Of a stretch of 64,000 nt of DNA, positions 32,667 to 43,629 are shown in pieces. This DNA comes from Heloderma charlesbogerti (taxonomy: Eukaryota; Chordata; Lepidosauria; Squamata; Helodermatidae), in assembly GCA_026122225.1 (NCBI GenBank), contig JANEZZ010001470.1, forward strand, positions 62,001-126,000, in the 5' to 3' direction. Position 1 is the first letter of the stretch. The number at the start of each line of letters is the position of its first letter. A program made the position numbers and the translations under genes. The notes beneath the pieces were generated by a model that was given only the letters and a program-made list of their open reading frames with translations, was not told where the DNA came from and did not search any database.

Positions 32667-33039
32667 CTAAGTATATCTTGAGCTAGACGATAAATGTGGC
32701 TGCCCAAGGGGATAGTCTGTGCGCTCTTGACTTCATTTCTTTCTGAAACATTAAAACATTTGTTTTAGATTGTCCAGGAGGTATTTTAAGAAGCAATTAT
32801 GCTGTATATTTCATTGCCAACTTTGATGTGTCAGGAGAAGTTTATCTCCACCGTGGCTCTGACAAAAACCACCTTTCCACAACCGGCATATGTGTTTCAA
32901 GGGAAGCTTGAATTGGAGAGCAGCAGGAAGAGAAAGAGTTAAACTTCCCCTACCCATACTCCACAGTCTTCCCCCACAGCTGCTGTTTACGTAGCAAAAA
33001 CCATGCCCTTTAATTGCATTCACACAATTAATACATGTC

Positions 33040-33380
33040 TGCTTTGGCCCTCAGAGTGGCTTGCAAATTAAACAAGAAAACATTAACATCACAAATAATT
33101 CTCTATTAAAACAGAACACAATATAGCAATAAAATATCAGTATAAAATACCAAGCTACATCAATAACATGACTAAAAGTCCTGGCAAATAAAAAGGTTTT
33201 TATCTGGCACCAAACAAAAAACAAAGACCGTGCCAGCTGAATCATATCTGGAAGGGAATTCTGAAGATGGGGTGCCACAACAAAAAAACTTTTCCTTCTG
33301 TCACCAGTTGCTTCACTTCAGAACTTCGATCACCTCTAAGCTGCACTCTAATGATCAGTCCAAGGTGCACTTTGGAAAAA
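33040..33380 (-). mobile_element. L2-like 3' end fragment, including the right arm of the inverted repeat
   Basis: CTCAGAGTGGCTTGCAAATT, an A-rich UTR, AAAAAGGTTTTTATCTGGCA and GGGAATTCTGAAGATGGGGT match the antisense L2-like 3' end order seen at 27742-28060. Its end (33328-33376) repeats 32619-32666 in inverted form. Confidence 0.65.
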
Positions 33381-35845
33381 TCTCCCAGGACCTCTTCACA
33401 GTTGTTGTCCATACAACATGACAACCCAGCATGGGCAACCAGCCATGGTAGATGGTTATGTCAGCTGAACCTGGAGCATTTTCCAAGGAGTGGCTTATTT
33501 TTCAGGAACAAGCCACACTAAGAACCCATGGCTTGTTGTAGGCTTGTTCGTACCCATGGTGGATTGTTGTGTTGTCTGAACCTGGGAGACTGATTTTATC
33601 ATGGATTGCCATGACCAGCTACAGATAACGCTTGGCAAGACTAGCAAAAAAAGCCCATGCTGCTCACTGTTCATGATCCCACCAGTGACTCCCCTTCCAC
33701 TGATGCCAAAATGGCACTTTGGAAGGACTATCACTCATTCCTCAGTTTTAATTTTTTAATTTTTTCAGTTGCTCAAACATACGCAACTGGGATTGTAACT
33801 TTTTTTTAAAAAAAAATTGTCGGTGTTTTGCAAGTGTGCATTTATGACTGTCCCATATGTGTAGTCTTGCCTGGTCAATTCCCTTGTATGTTTCAGTTCT
33901 CAAAGGGAGCAGCAAAGTGGAATAGGTAACATAAAAGGAAATTGACAAGAGTCTGCATATAGGCTAATTTGCACACATTTGTGAAAGATGGGGAGAAATA
34001 ACAGTAAGAGAAAGGAAGGACCCGGTAGCTCAATTCAGAAACACCAAAAATGGTGGCGGGAAGGGGGGAACAATAACTCCCCCTTGGTAATGTGATGCTC
34101 TGGCTTTTAAGGGTTGAGCTGACAATTCTCTGTGTCCTCCACATTTTCAGCATTTCCCCAACTCTCCAGCTACTCCAGAAAGAGGAAATATGAACTCCTC
34201 CCCATGTTTTGTGGCCCCTTTTCAGAGCAGTTACTGCTGCAGTTACTGAGTAAAGATTTAATCCCAGTCAAACTGTTAAGTTTTCTTTACCTCACAGAAG
34301 CTGGACTGCAAATTATTTTGCCCAATGAGCAACTGAACACTCCAAGCTATCATTCCAGATTAGCCAGTCAGTATTAGATACTTTACCCCACAAGTGCAAT
34401 ACAATATAGAATTAGTTATATTTGGACTGGTAGAGGAGAAACAATTGCAAGGTAGGAGAGCTTCTATTAAATCAGGGGTTTGCCCTTGCTCATTAATCCC
34501 TCAGTTCAGGCCTCATGAGAGTTCCCTAAAGTCTCCCAATCAAGACCAGACTGTCCATTTCAAGGCTGAACACAATTTACTCTTAACCCCATCTTTCCTA
34601 CACTGTGGCACCAGCGTCTACCCTAATGAATGTATTTGATGAATGTGTGTCCAAATGCCATTGGTCATCCTGCAGGATCGTTTGCTTGATGCAAGTCATC
34701 ATGTCTTTAGCACAACTGCTTCATTTTCATTGACTGGTGATGACTAAGATATTTTGGTTACATTATGAATAGGATTCTCTGCAGCCTTATGTAGCTTTGC
34801 GTGTTGCAGGGAGTAGGGTGGTGAGGATTTTTAAAGTCTTCAATGGATTTTAAAGGAAGGAAAGTGTCAAAATGATTTAAAGCCATCTATTTTTCAAGAG
34901 AAACAGTGCTTACTCTGTCTCTTGTCCACTGGCAGTGGTTAACAAGCTTTTATGTGTACAGACAGCAGAGTCTAAAAAGAGTATTGGGGCAAAAGAACTT
35001 TCATAATGTGTTCTTCTCTCCACATTCTTTTAAAAACTTACATATATTTAGCCCAAAGATATATTGATAGATAGTGCACATCTCTCTTTATGACCCCTGC
35101 CCTATGCTCAGAGCAAACTGCTTTGTTGACCCAGGTTCTTACAGGTTTGGTTCTGTATATAAACGGAGTGCAGTGATGTGAAAATATCCAAAAGCAGTAT
35201 GGTAATTCTTTCATTAGGACTATGTATGCTGCCAAAACTCAAAACTGGTTGATTTGTGAATCAAATGCATTCAGTTTGTAATTCCTGAATGTGTAATAAT
35301 CCCAGACTTCAATCCAACAAGCTTTATTTTTGTCATTCTAACGGAGATTGATTATGAATTAGTTTTTATTTTCTGTGCCTGTACAGTCTGTGTACCTAAG
35401 AATCTAAACTGCACCATTTTGTGCATGCTCTGATGTCAGGCGCTATAAGTCTTTACTATCTGAAGAAAATGTAAATGTCCCATTTGCAATGCAAATGCGC
35501 ATGGAATTATTTTAGTTAATCCTTTTAGTTTTTCTTTGCCCAGACCAATCAGTTTAAAATTTGGATCTGAAACCAATCCCATTTGAAGAAACAATCATGT
35601 TGATTAGTATCCACCCCTTGTTCAGTTTCTTTCTCGCTCATGGTTTGGCATTCATTTCTGATCTGGCTCTTCAACTTGTGGTTTTGATTTCTCTTGTCTA
35701 TCAACAGAAAAAACGTACCTGTTTTGGTAAGTAACAGACTGGGTGGTGAGTGGGACTGGGAGAGATATTGGAAGGGCAATGTTTTTTCCATTTGTTCAAC
35801 ACATAGCGTGAATATTAGGTCAGCCAGTGTCCAGAAAGTGATTTA

Positions 35846-35968
35846 GGGCACAATCCTATGTCTGTTTAGACAGAAACAGGTCTTACAAAAAAGTCCTAGC
35901 ATGGTTGGCTGAGGAATGCTGGGAATTGTAGGATTTCTTTCTGTCTAAACATGCACTGGATTGCACCC
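35846..35968. mobile_element. Harbinger-like MITE, hairpin type
   Basis: GGGCACAATCCTATGTCTGT and TGCACTGGATTGCACCC form the ends; TTTAGACAG and CTGTCTAAA follow. TTA lies on both sides. Same subfamily as 6841-6973. Confidence 0.85.
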
Positions 35969-36529
35969 TTAGAAAATGAGTTATCAGCATGGGCGTGTTA
36001 AAAACAGGCACCCACGCACATGAGTTGTACATAGGGTGACAAAGATATGGGTAGATACTGTGCTAAAAGTTGTCTTGAGCATCGTTTCCAAGGACACACA
36101 TCACTTCTTGGCATTCCTTAGTCTTCTTTCAGGAAAACTGTTGCAGCTGTGAAAATAATGGACCAATTTGGTTCACTACAACACTATATACCAAAATGAA
36201 GGTTAAGGAACTGTGCTACCAAACATACTGCAGCCACGGAAGTCTGTCTTTGGTGGGTGAAGTGCTATAAGAGCTTGAGCGAGTAGGGATTCAAATGTGG
36301 GGGAAACTGAAACTGATTTCAGTTTCATCTATCCAGGCCCAGGGGTTTCAGTGCTTTGCTCTTAAAAGTCTGTTTGAATCCCTTTGAATGGAACCATATT
36401 AGTGCTGAATTAGGGTCGCCACCTCTTTTTTTCTGATAGGCTCCTCATCTTTAACAGCTATATGGCAGGCAGGTACGTCATAGTCCTCTCCATGCTGGAA
36501 ATAGCTGCATCTATTGAATTTGGCTGATA

Positions 36530-36674
36530 CAGATGGGTGAAAATTTTGTTTCATTTTCATTAGAATTTACCAGAATTCACAAAATTCTTCGTATTCAGGA
36601 GGGAAAGAACTCAAGATTTTTTTAAAAAAAACTGAATGTGGGAGAAGGTAAAACTAACAGATTCACCCATCCCT
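36530..36674. mobile_element. hAT-like MITE, GGGTGAA ends
   Basis: CAGATGGGTGAAAATTTTG and AGATTCACCCATCCCTATA are inverted. The inside has TTTACCAGAATTCACAAAA. No clear TSD remains. Confidence 0.5.
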
Positions 36675-37039
36675 ATAAATTATGTCAAAATCCTGGCTTA
36701 AGATTGCTGTACCATTTTGACCCACATTAAAACCACATCACACCCCGTGGCAATTGGCCAGCATGTAGAAAATGCTATCTTGGATGACCTTTGTCTTAAT
36801 TAGGTGTGTATGCATTTATGTGCACTATGTTGGTGAGCAAAACATATTACCGTGCCATAGCATGCGCATACATTGATGTATGAAGCACTGGAGGCAGACT
36901 AAACTTTTGTAATATAAACTTCTGCAATATAGCTTTACATAATTTATTTTGGATTCATAGTATGGGTTTTCCTGGCATGCCTTTTGGATTTTGTGTAATG
37001 AAGAAGGAGGGACATGGAGTCTAGTCTGCATCTGAATAC

Positions 37040-37435
37040 TAGGGATGTCAGAGAAATCTCTTTGCAGGGTGGAGTTTGACGGGTTTTCCAAGGTTCAGCC
37101 CCCTGGACTTCGTTCCAGTTCCCCCTGCAGTGCCCAACTTGGTCTGCAGTGAGTTGGATCCGTTTGCAGATTTTCCAGGGATTTTGCACATTTTTTCACA
37201 GGCTCTGCAAATGTCGGAGCAATTCATGCAAACTTGGTTGTAATTTGCACAAATTGCTCAGACATATGCACAGATTTCTCTTGCACAAATTGCACAACCT
37301 GTGGGGAAAATGCACAAAGTTCCTGGGGTTTGAGGAAAATCTCGCAGCTCAGTTTTCAAGCGCAGATTGAGTTGTACATGCCGTGGAACCCCGTCGACTA
37401 AAAAAAGAACCAGATTCTTAGTGATGGACATTCCA
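37040..37435. mobile_element. Possible hAT-like MITE with TTGCACAAATTGC subrepeats
   Basis: TAGGGATGTCAGA and TGGACATTCCA are partly inverted ends. The middle (37180-37320) repeats TTTGCACAAATTGC-like words five or more times. Ends are worn and no TSD is visible. Confidence 0.4.
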
Positions 37436-38693
37436 ATGGTATTCACAAGGCAAACACAGCCAATCTGTTAAAAGCATGCTGTTATGATGTGTCTTTATAC
37501 AATTTCTCTCCATCTAGTGTGCCTTCATTTTTTAATCTCTCCCTCATGTTCCATAGTAATAGTTTGTATGCTTCTGTCACTTGAGTGCTTCATTTATTGC
37601 AGTAGACATCCGTGGACAGTACAAGAAGGTAGTGGCTGAGCAAAGAGAGGCTAGTTTTTCATCTGTCAAATGTAGCTGCTTTTAAGGAAAGTTGAAAAGT
37701 TTTTGATGAAAAATGGACTCACGGGATTTGGATTAATAAGCAGAGATGGAAACACTGTGTGTGTGCAGCCACAAAGAATTCACTGATCTACTGCCATTTA
37801 TAATAGACATGATGAATTTGGACAAATGGTTACTAGACTAAAAAATTGATTTCTTTAAGCAAATGTTAAAACTGAATGCATTTTCACTGGTTGTATTTCC
37901 AATATATGTGGATTATAACAAGCCTTATTAGAATTCTGTTATTTATAACCATTCTGTGCATAGACAAAAGATATGTTTGGCTTCCCATAGAAAATGGAAA
38001 AATCAAGCTTGAGAGAAATGTGATCATTTTGTCTAAAACAATCACATTGCAATATAATTTAAAAAGCAATTTAAAAACACACACACAATAATCATGCCTA
38101 AATGCCTGAATCAAGGCCTAAATTAAGGAAGTATTCATGGCATATCTTGGTGTTCTTAGTTCTAGTGTTATATTGTAGTTGCATATTTAATTTCTGGGGT
38201 AATTTATTTACTTTTATGTATTTCTGCAAAATTGTGAACCTCTTTGAAGGGGTTCTCTGTCAGACACTTCACATTTTGAATGCATATATCTAAATTTGGA
38301 GTTGAGAAACCTATTCCATGGTCTATCGACTCCTGAGGCCAAGTAGTGAGATGGTAATATTTGACACTTTGTCCTGCATGGCTAACAAACCCAGTCTCTT
38401 CCTGCTTCCCTTTTGCTCCCTGTCTAGCCCTGGTGTTTGATTATCTAGTTAATACCTTTGAACTTGCCACTCTGAAGCAGACATTGTTTGACCTTTTGAT
38501 ACTGCTACCTAACTCTGATCTCAATGCAGTGATCCCAAGGCGAATTTTGCTTGGTTCCTGTTTGCCTTTTCCTGATAACTGGTGTTGAATTCCAATTTCA
38601 TCTGTCTGTTGCAGTTCAACAGTTCCTACCAAAACTAGCAGATACTTTCCCTGTTCCCATCCTTCAAGGGTCATTATTCAACAAGACATAGCT

Positions 38694-38935
38694 ACTATAT
38701 TTATTATTTGCTACATTTTGGTCCCATCTTTCCTCCAACGAGTTCAGGGCAGTGTATATGGTTGTTATTCTGCCCATTTTATCAGCACAACAACCTTGAG
38801 GGGTAGGTTAGGCTGATAGAGAGTGGCTGATCCAACGTCACCCGGTGAGCTTTGTCTAAGAAGATATTTGAACCTGGGTATCTTCGGCCCTAATCTGATG
38901 CAGAGTGTCTTTAAACGCTGACGTTATGTACATTG
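38694..38935 (-). mobile_element. MIR-like SINE with L2-type tail, nearly full length
   Basis: Antisense order: a tRNA-like head with a B-box-like word (TTTGAACCTGGGT on the plus strand), then the core GCTCACCGGGTGACG, then CTAACCTACCCCTCAAGGTT, then GAACTCGTTGGAGGAAAGAT as tail. This is the layout of CORE/MIR SINEs using an L2 3' end. Confidence 0.72.
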
Positions 38936-40014
38936 TTGTTTGTTTCAGCACTGATTGCAAAAATACCAGTGTATTGTGAAGATTTTTTTCCAGGCCTTCT
39001 TTCCCTGGGATGCTCTCTCAACTTCTATGAGCTTCTAAATCTGAGATATTCCCGAACAATAACTTTTCAAGCCTTCTCTCTTTCCTTAATGCCCAGTTTC
39101 CTATATCTTGCTTCTATAGAAACATCTGTAAGATAAGTCACAGATCAAATGCTTTTTTAAAGTGACCCCTTAACATTACAAAATCCCTCTTCTGCTACAA
39201 CTTTGCTATACCCATGTCTTTATGGGTAACACATTTTATTAGTGTTCCCAATGAGGGCCAAACTAGATATTCAGTGAAGACATGGATCTGGGAACCAAAG
39301 CATCTAAAAATTAATTGCTGTGTGAAGAAGAACTTAGCTCTTCCCCAGTTGTTTTGCCCTTGAACTCCCCTTTCACAGCTCCTGTTCCCCCACTAGGCTC
39401 CTCAAACATGTGCTTGCTACTTCTGAGAGCAAAAGTAGATGCAGGTTCTCAGGGTTCAAAATTGTTTATAACAAAAAGCCCAATGTGTTTTGGCCTGTCC
39501 CTTATTTTGAGGCCTTCTTCAGGGGGCTGCAACATTAATGATGATAACAATTACAAGTGGGACAACACATAATATTGAAACATTCTTTCAAAATAGATTA
39601 ATAAAACATATTGCCACAAGGGCCTGTGCATATATAATATTCTTTAAAAACCATATAAAACCTACCATAATGCTAAGAAATAACAAATAGATTCTTATTT
39701 ACTAGAGAAAAATGTCTGCAGAATTTCTAACAGCAAAAGGATTGTCTCCTGTATTATTCTATTGGTGACTGGAAAAGATGTTTCTCAAACTCTATCTTAC
39801 ATTCTTGGCCCATTTTTCTTTCTTTTTCTTTCCTGAGCTCTATCAGGTGTTTCCATGTTGTTGTGATTGAATCAAGGTCCACATTAGACCACATGGAGAC
39901 AGAGTTTTTCACCTCAAAATCCACTCCATTTCTCTTCTTAACAGATGTGTGTCATCTTTTGTGTTAAGCCTATACAGTGCCCTAAATTTTAAATGTGTAG
40001 TAGAATGTTGTTGA

Positions 40015-40191
40015 CTGAAGGCAAAAGGAGAAGGGGACGGCAGAGGATGCGATGGCTAGATAGCATCACCGATGCAATGAATATGAACTTGAGCACGCTC
40101 CGGGAGAGAGCGCAGGACAGGAAGGCCTGGCGTGCTATGGTCCATGGGGTCACGAAGAGTCGGACACAACTGAACGACTGAACAACAACAA
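40015..40191 (+). mobile_element. BovB 3'-end fragment with a 13-bp target-site duplication
   Basis: It encodes KRRRGRQRMRWLDSITDAMN and MVHGVTKSRTQLND and ends in an ACAACA tail. AGAATGTTGTTGA occurs at 40002-40014 and at 40192-40204, so this is a complete, severely 5'-truncated insertion. It matches the 12271-14598 subfamily closely. Confidence 0.93.
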
Positions 40192-40708
40192 AGAATGTTG
40201 TTGATCTTTAAAATGATTTACTAGTGGAGCACCTGGCCTGTTCTTCTTAATGTTACGCAGCTGTTATTCAAAAACATATGCAGTCACAGATCTTCTGACA
40301 CTTTTTGATATGTTCAAAAACCCTAAAAGTAGCTGTGAGTGATGGGGTGGGCTCCAATTTTGATTAAATAATGGTGGTTAGGGATAGGCTGTTTAACTCT
40401 TTTCTCCAGTTCCACTTTCTTGATCAAGTTCCTCTCTCCCCAAAGTTGTGTTGGCCCTGGTGAGTAAAAAAGAAAGAATCCAGGGACCATAGGAATGCAA
40501 AAGGTGCCATCTTGGCTTCCTGTTAGCATCTTTAAAAACAAAAATGAAAACACTGAGTGGACACAATGCAACTTCATATGGGATATTTTAGTAAGGTCAG
40601 TAATGGCTCAGCACTATTGTCACATTAATATCAAAATTCATAGCCACACTAGTTATTTTTATGTAAGTTTGAAAAAAATGCCTAGAATTATAACACTCCC
40701 CCCCCACA

Positions 40709-41623
40709 TAGGGATGTACGAAAATCACTTACCTTTCACGGATTATGCTGATGGTGGGGGGGGGAGGCGCTCCGTCCCTCCCCCCGGAATCCTGGACGGG
40801 GGGAGGCACTCCATTCCTTCCCCCCGGAATCCTGGCCGGCCGGTTGTGCTCCACAGCAATTCTGCGGAGCCGCTGGCCGGCTCCGCCAGCAGCCGGACAT
40901 CTGGCTGCTGGCTAGCAGGGACACAAAAAGCGGCGGCCATAGCCGCCGCCGTTTGCGTCCCTGCAGTCAGCCGTGATAGGCTACGTAAATGTTTACGTAG
41001 CCTATCATGGCTGACTTAAAAAAACAAAAAAACGCGCGTACGCAAATGGCGGCGGCCATGGCCGCCGCCAGTTGCATTCCTTATTTTGGCACGTCTTAGT
41101 TTACGTAAACATTTATGTAGACTAAGACAGCGAAAATAAGGGGAACGCAAATAGCGTATGCTATTTGCGTTCCCCTTATTTTCACCATCTTAGTCTACGT
41201 AAATGTTTACGTAGACTAAGACGTGCCAAAATAAGGAATGCAACTGGCGGCGGCCATGGCCGCCACCATTTGCATACGTGCGTTTTTTGTTTTGTTTTTT
41301 AAGTCAGCCATGATAGGCTACATAAACATTTACATAGCCTGCCTATCACGGTGTTCTTTTAAAACCTAGCCGTGATAGGCTACGTAAATCTTTACGTAGC
41401 CTATCACGTTTTTTTTTTTTTAACCTGGAAATGGCGGCGGCGGCGACCGGTCGGAAGACGGGCCGCTGAACTGCCGCCAGAGCCGGAGCCGCCGCCGCCA
41501 GGAAGATCTGCCCAAGGTAAGTCCCATCCCGGGGGGGGGCCCTTCCACCACCGATTTCGGGGGGCCGAATGCGCTGGCATTCGGCCTCCCCAAGATCCGT
41601 GGCGGAACTTTCGTACATCCCTA
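40709..41623. mobile_element. Non-autonomous hAT-type element, giant nested palindrome (915 bp), 8-bp TSD
   Basis: The ends TAGGGATGTACGAAA and TTTCGTACATCCCTA are perfect inverted repeats, and CCCCCACA flanks both (40701-40708, 41624-41631), the 8-bp duplication of hAT transposition. Inside, arms of about 190 bp pair around GCAAATAGCGTATGCTATTTGC near 41157. Five separate hairpins lie along it (40978-41010, 41086-41128, 41189-41223, 41305-41347, 41370-41408), each built on TACGTAAAnnTTTACGTA. GC-rich blocks GCGGCGGCCATGGCCGCC, themselves palindromic, alternate with them. Outside the arms a unit of about 39 bp with CCCCCCGGAATCCTGG occurs twice (40760-40840). No transposase is encoded. Confidence 0.9.
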
Positions 41624-42099
41624 CCCCCACACACAGACGCCCTTTAAAATCTATTTTATCATGTCTATTAAAACAAATAGCATTTTCTTTTTTCAAGCCT
41701 TCTTTCTATCAGAGGTTAAAAAACTCTCAGAACAAATCTCTCCCTCATTTTGGATTAAAAGATTGCTGGACCCTTAAATAAACCTTATCATAACTTTTGC
41801 TAATAATATTATGTCCCGTAAGACTTGTAGGAGGAATAACTTTCTACTAGAGGTAATATAGATCTAAAATCTTGAGATCACCTCCTTATCGCCAGTTGAC
41901 ATAACAGTTTTCATTTTCAGAACAATTTTTCTTCAATGTGCTTTCCATCCTAATGTGGTTTGGAGTGTTTACCAAGAATACATGTAGAAATAAGGGCCAT
42001 CAACCAATTAAAGTTTTTTTGTTGATTATAAATTAATTAATTTGTTAAATTTAAATCTGCAATTTTACTAAAACCTCAATAATCATTAAGATTTCTATT

Positions 42100-43000
42100 G
42101 TTTCCAAACAAAACATAACAACCAAACAAAGAAACCAAAAGTCCATACAGCACCCCCTGCAACCCAACAAACAGAATAACAACATCAGTAATAAAATGCT
42201 ACTACTCCAGGCAGTTTATCTTTTAAGAAAAAACAGAGGGAAAGGGAGAATGGAGAGGAGGAGGAGGAGATAGAGGAGGGTGAAGGAAGAAAGGAGAAAA
42301 AGCAACAATGGGATCAGGCTAAGAATGGAATAAGATGTTGAGGAATCATTGTTCATAAGGAACAAAGTCTTGCCAAATGGAAGAGAAGGTGTCAAAAGTA
42401 TCCTGTCTGTTGTAGGTAATCCTTTCCTTGGTACAAAGATCCAGCATGTCAAAGATCCCAGTCATCCACAGAGAGAGAGACACAAGATCCTCTTTCTTGG
42501 CAACCAGAGTTGCTCCCTGGATTCATTCAACTTGATGCTTGGGAAGTGTCTATAGAGCTGGTATATAAGTCAGGATTAAATTGTTAGCTGTAAGGTCAGT
42601 AAAGCAGATAATGTCATGTTGATTCAAGTTACAACGTCCTTCCAGAAGTAAGCGATTTGGGGGTATTCCCAGAACATGTGAACTAGATTGGCTCCAGGTG
42701 CCTGGCAGTGTGAACAGGCCTCATTCTCACTAAGACCAAGGCTACAGAATCTAGTGGGGTACCTGTAGGAAAGTTTTTGTTGAGTAAGCATTAACTGCAG
42801 TTCTAAAGAAGAGGATTTAATTGACTTGAATGTATTTTGCCAGTGGGATTTTTTAACCTCAATAATAACACTTTTTAAAAAGATATTGAAGGAATTGTGA
42901 GATAATTCAACAAGCAAGAAACACCCACTACTCAGTGTTAGAAGGAAGGGCATATTTTCTTTTTCATTCCTTGTTAATGGTAACAAAGCTATTTTGATCC
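42100..43000 (-). mobile_element. L1-like LINE remnant, ORF2 C-terminus and 3' UTR
   Basis: The antisense frame 42986-42624 reads LLPLTRNEKENMPFLLTL and ends CSHCQAPGANLVHMFWEYPQ and IAYFWKDVV. The CxxC...H..W..P pattern followed by a FW is the C-terminal zinc-knuckle-like segment of L1 ORF2. 42100-42620 is A/T-biased and fits a 3' UTR. Only the last part of the element survives. Confidence 0.65.
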
Positions 43001-43187
43001 AAAATAGCTTTTTAAAAGTATGCTGCTAAATCTTCAGCCTCTGATTCACCAACTGAAATTGTTCTCCCCATTGAATTACAAGCTGCATTAAATAGATTAA
43101 AACTTGCATTCTTAGGAAGAAAATGGAAACATGGCCCACTCACCTAATGCATGCTTGGGGAAAAACAGTCATGTCAGGGGCAAAAGA

Positions 43188-43262
43188 AGGGAGCTCTCAG
43201 GACTTGAACCCACACTGCAAGCTCTCAAGATCAGTTCCTTAACCACTCAGTTACAGCAGCAG
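43188..43262 (-). tRNA. tRNA-like segment (pseudogene or SINE head)
   Basis: On the minus strand an A-box-like TAACTGAGTGG is followed by a perfect B-box GGTTCAAGTCC (plus-strand 43200-43210). The spacing suits a class II tRNA (Leu or Ser). The acceptor arms do not pair, so it is not a working tRNA gene. No poly-A or LINE tail is evident next to it. Confidence 0.4.
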
Positions 43263-43606
43263 ACAGAAATCAGACACATCATGGGACTTTTGTCTCCCCT
43301 GCCAAGCTCCAAGACCCAACACAGAAGCCAGGAGCACAGGGGCTGCTCCTGTCTGTCATATTTTACATAGTGGAGGCCCCTGGCTTGAATCTAGAGTACA
43401 ACCTCACACTTGGAAAAATGGGGAAGCTCTGCCCTGGCACACCTGAACAGCAGGGACACAGCATGGACCAAAGCTGGGAACATGAACCTGAGCCAACCAG
43501 AACGTGTGGTCCACCTTCTCCCTCTGGCAGCCCATGTGACCATCTCCCTGTATATTGATAGGCCAGTCCCACTGGGTAGCATCCTAGCCCCTCCACTCCC
43601 TCATAA

Positions 43607-43629
43607 CCCCCCCCACACACACACACACG
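43607..43629. repeat. (CA)n microsatellite
   Basis: A C-run followed by about nine CA units. Confidence 0.9.

Noticed and set aside
41513..41521. AAGGTAAGT in the 915-bp element as a splice donor of a hidden exon
   Set aside because: No acceptor and frame make a utrophin-compatible exon; likely chance, though exonisation could be tested with RNA data.
41346..41696. Arg/Ala/Gly-rich frames on both strands of the 915-bp palindrome
   Set aside because: Products of GCC/GGC-rich palindromes; low complexity and no motif.
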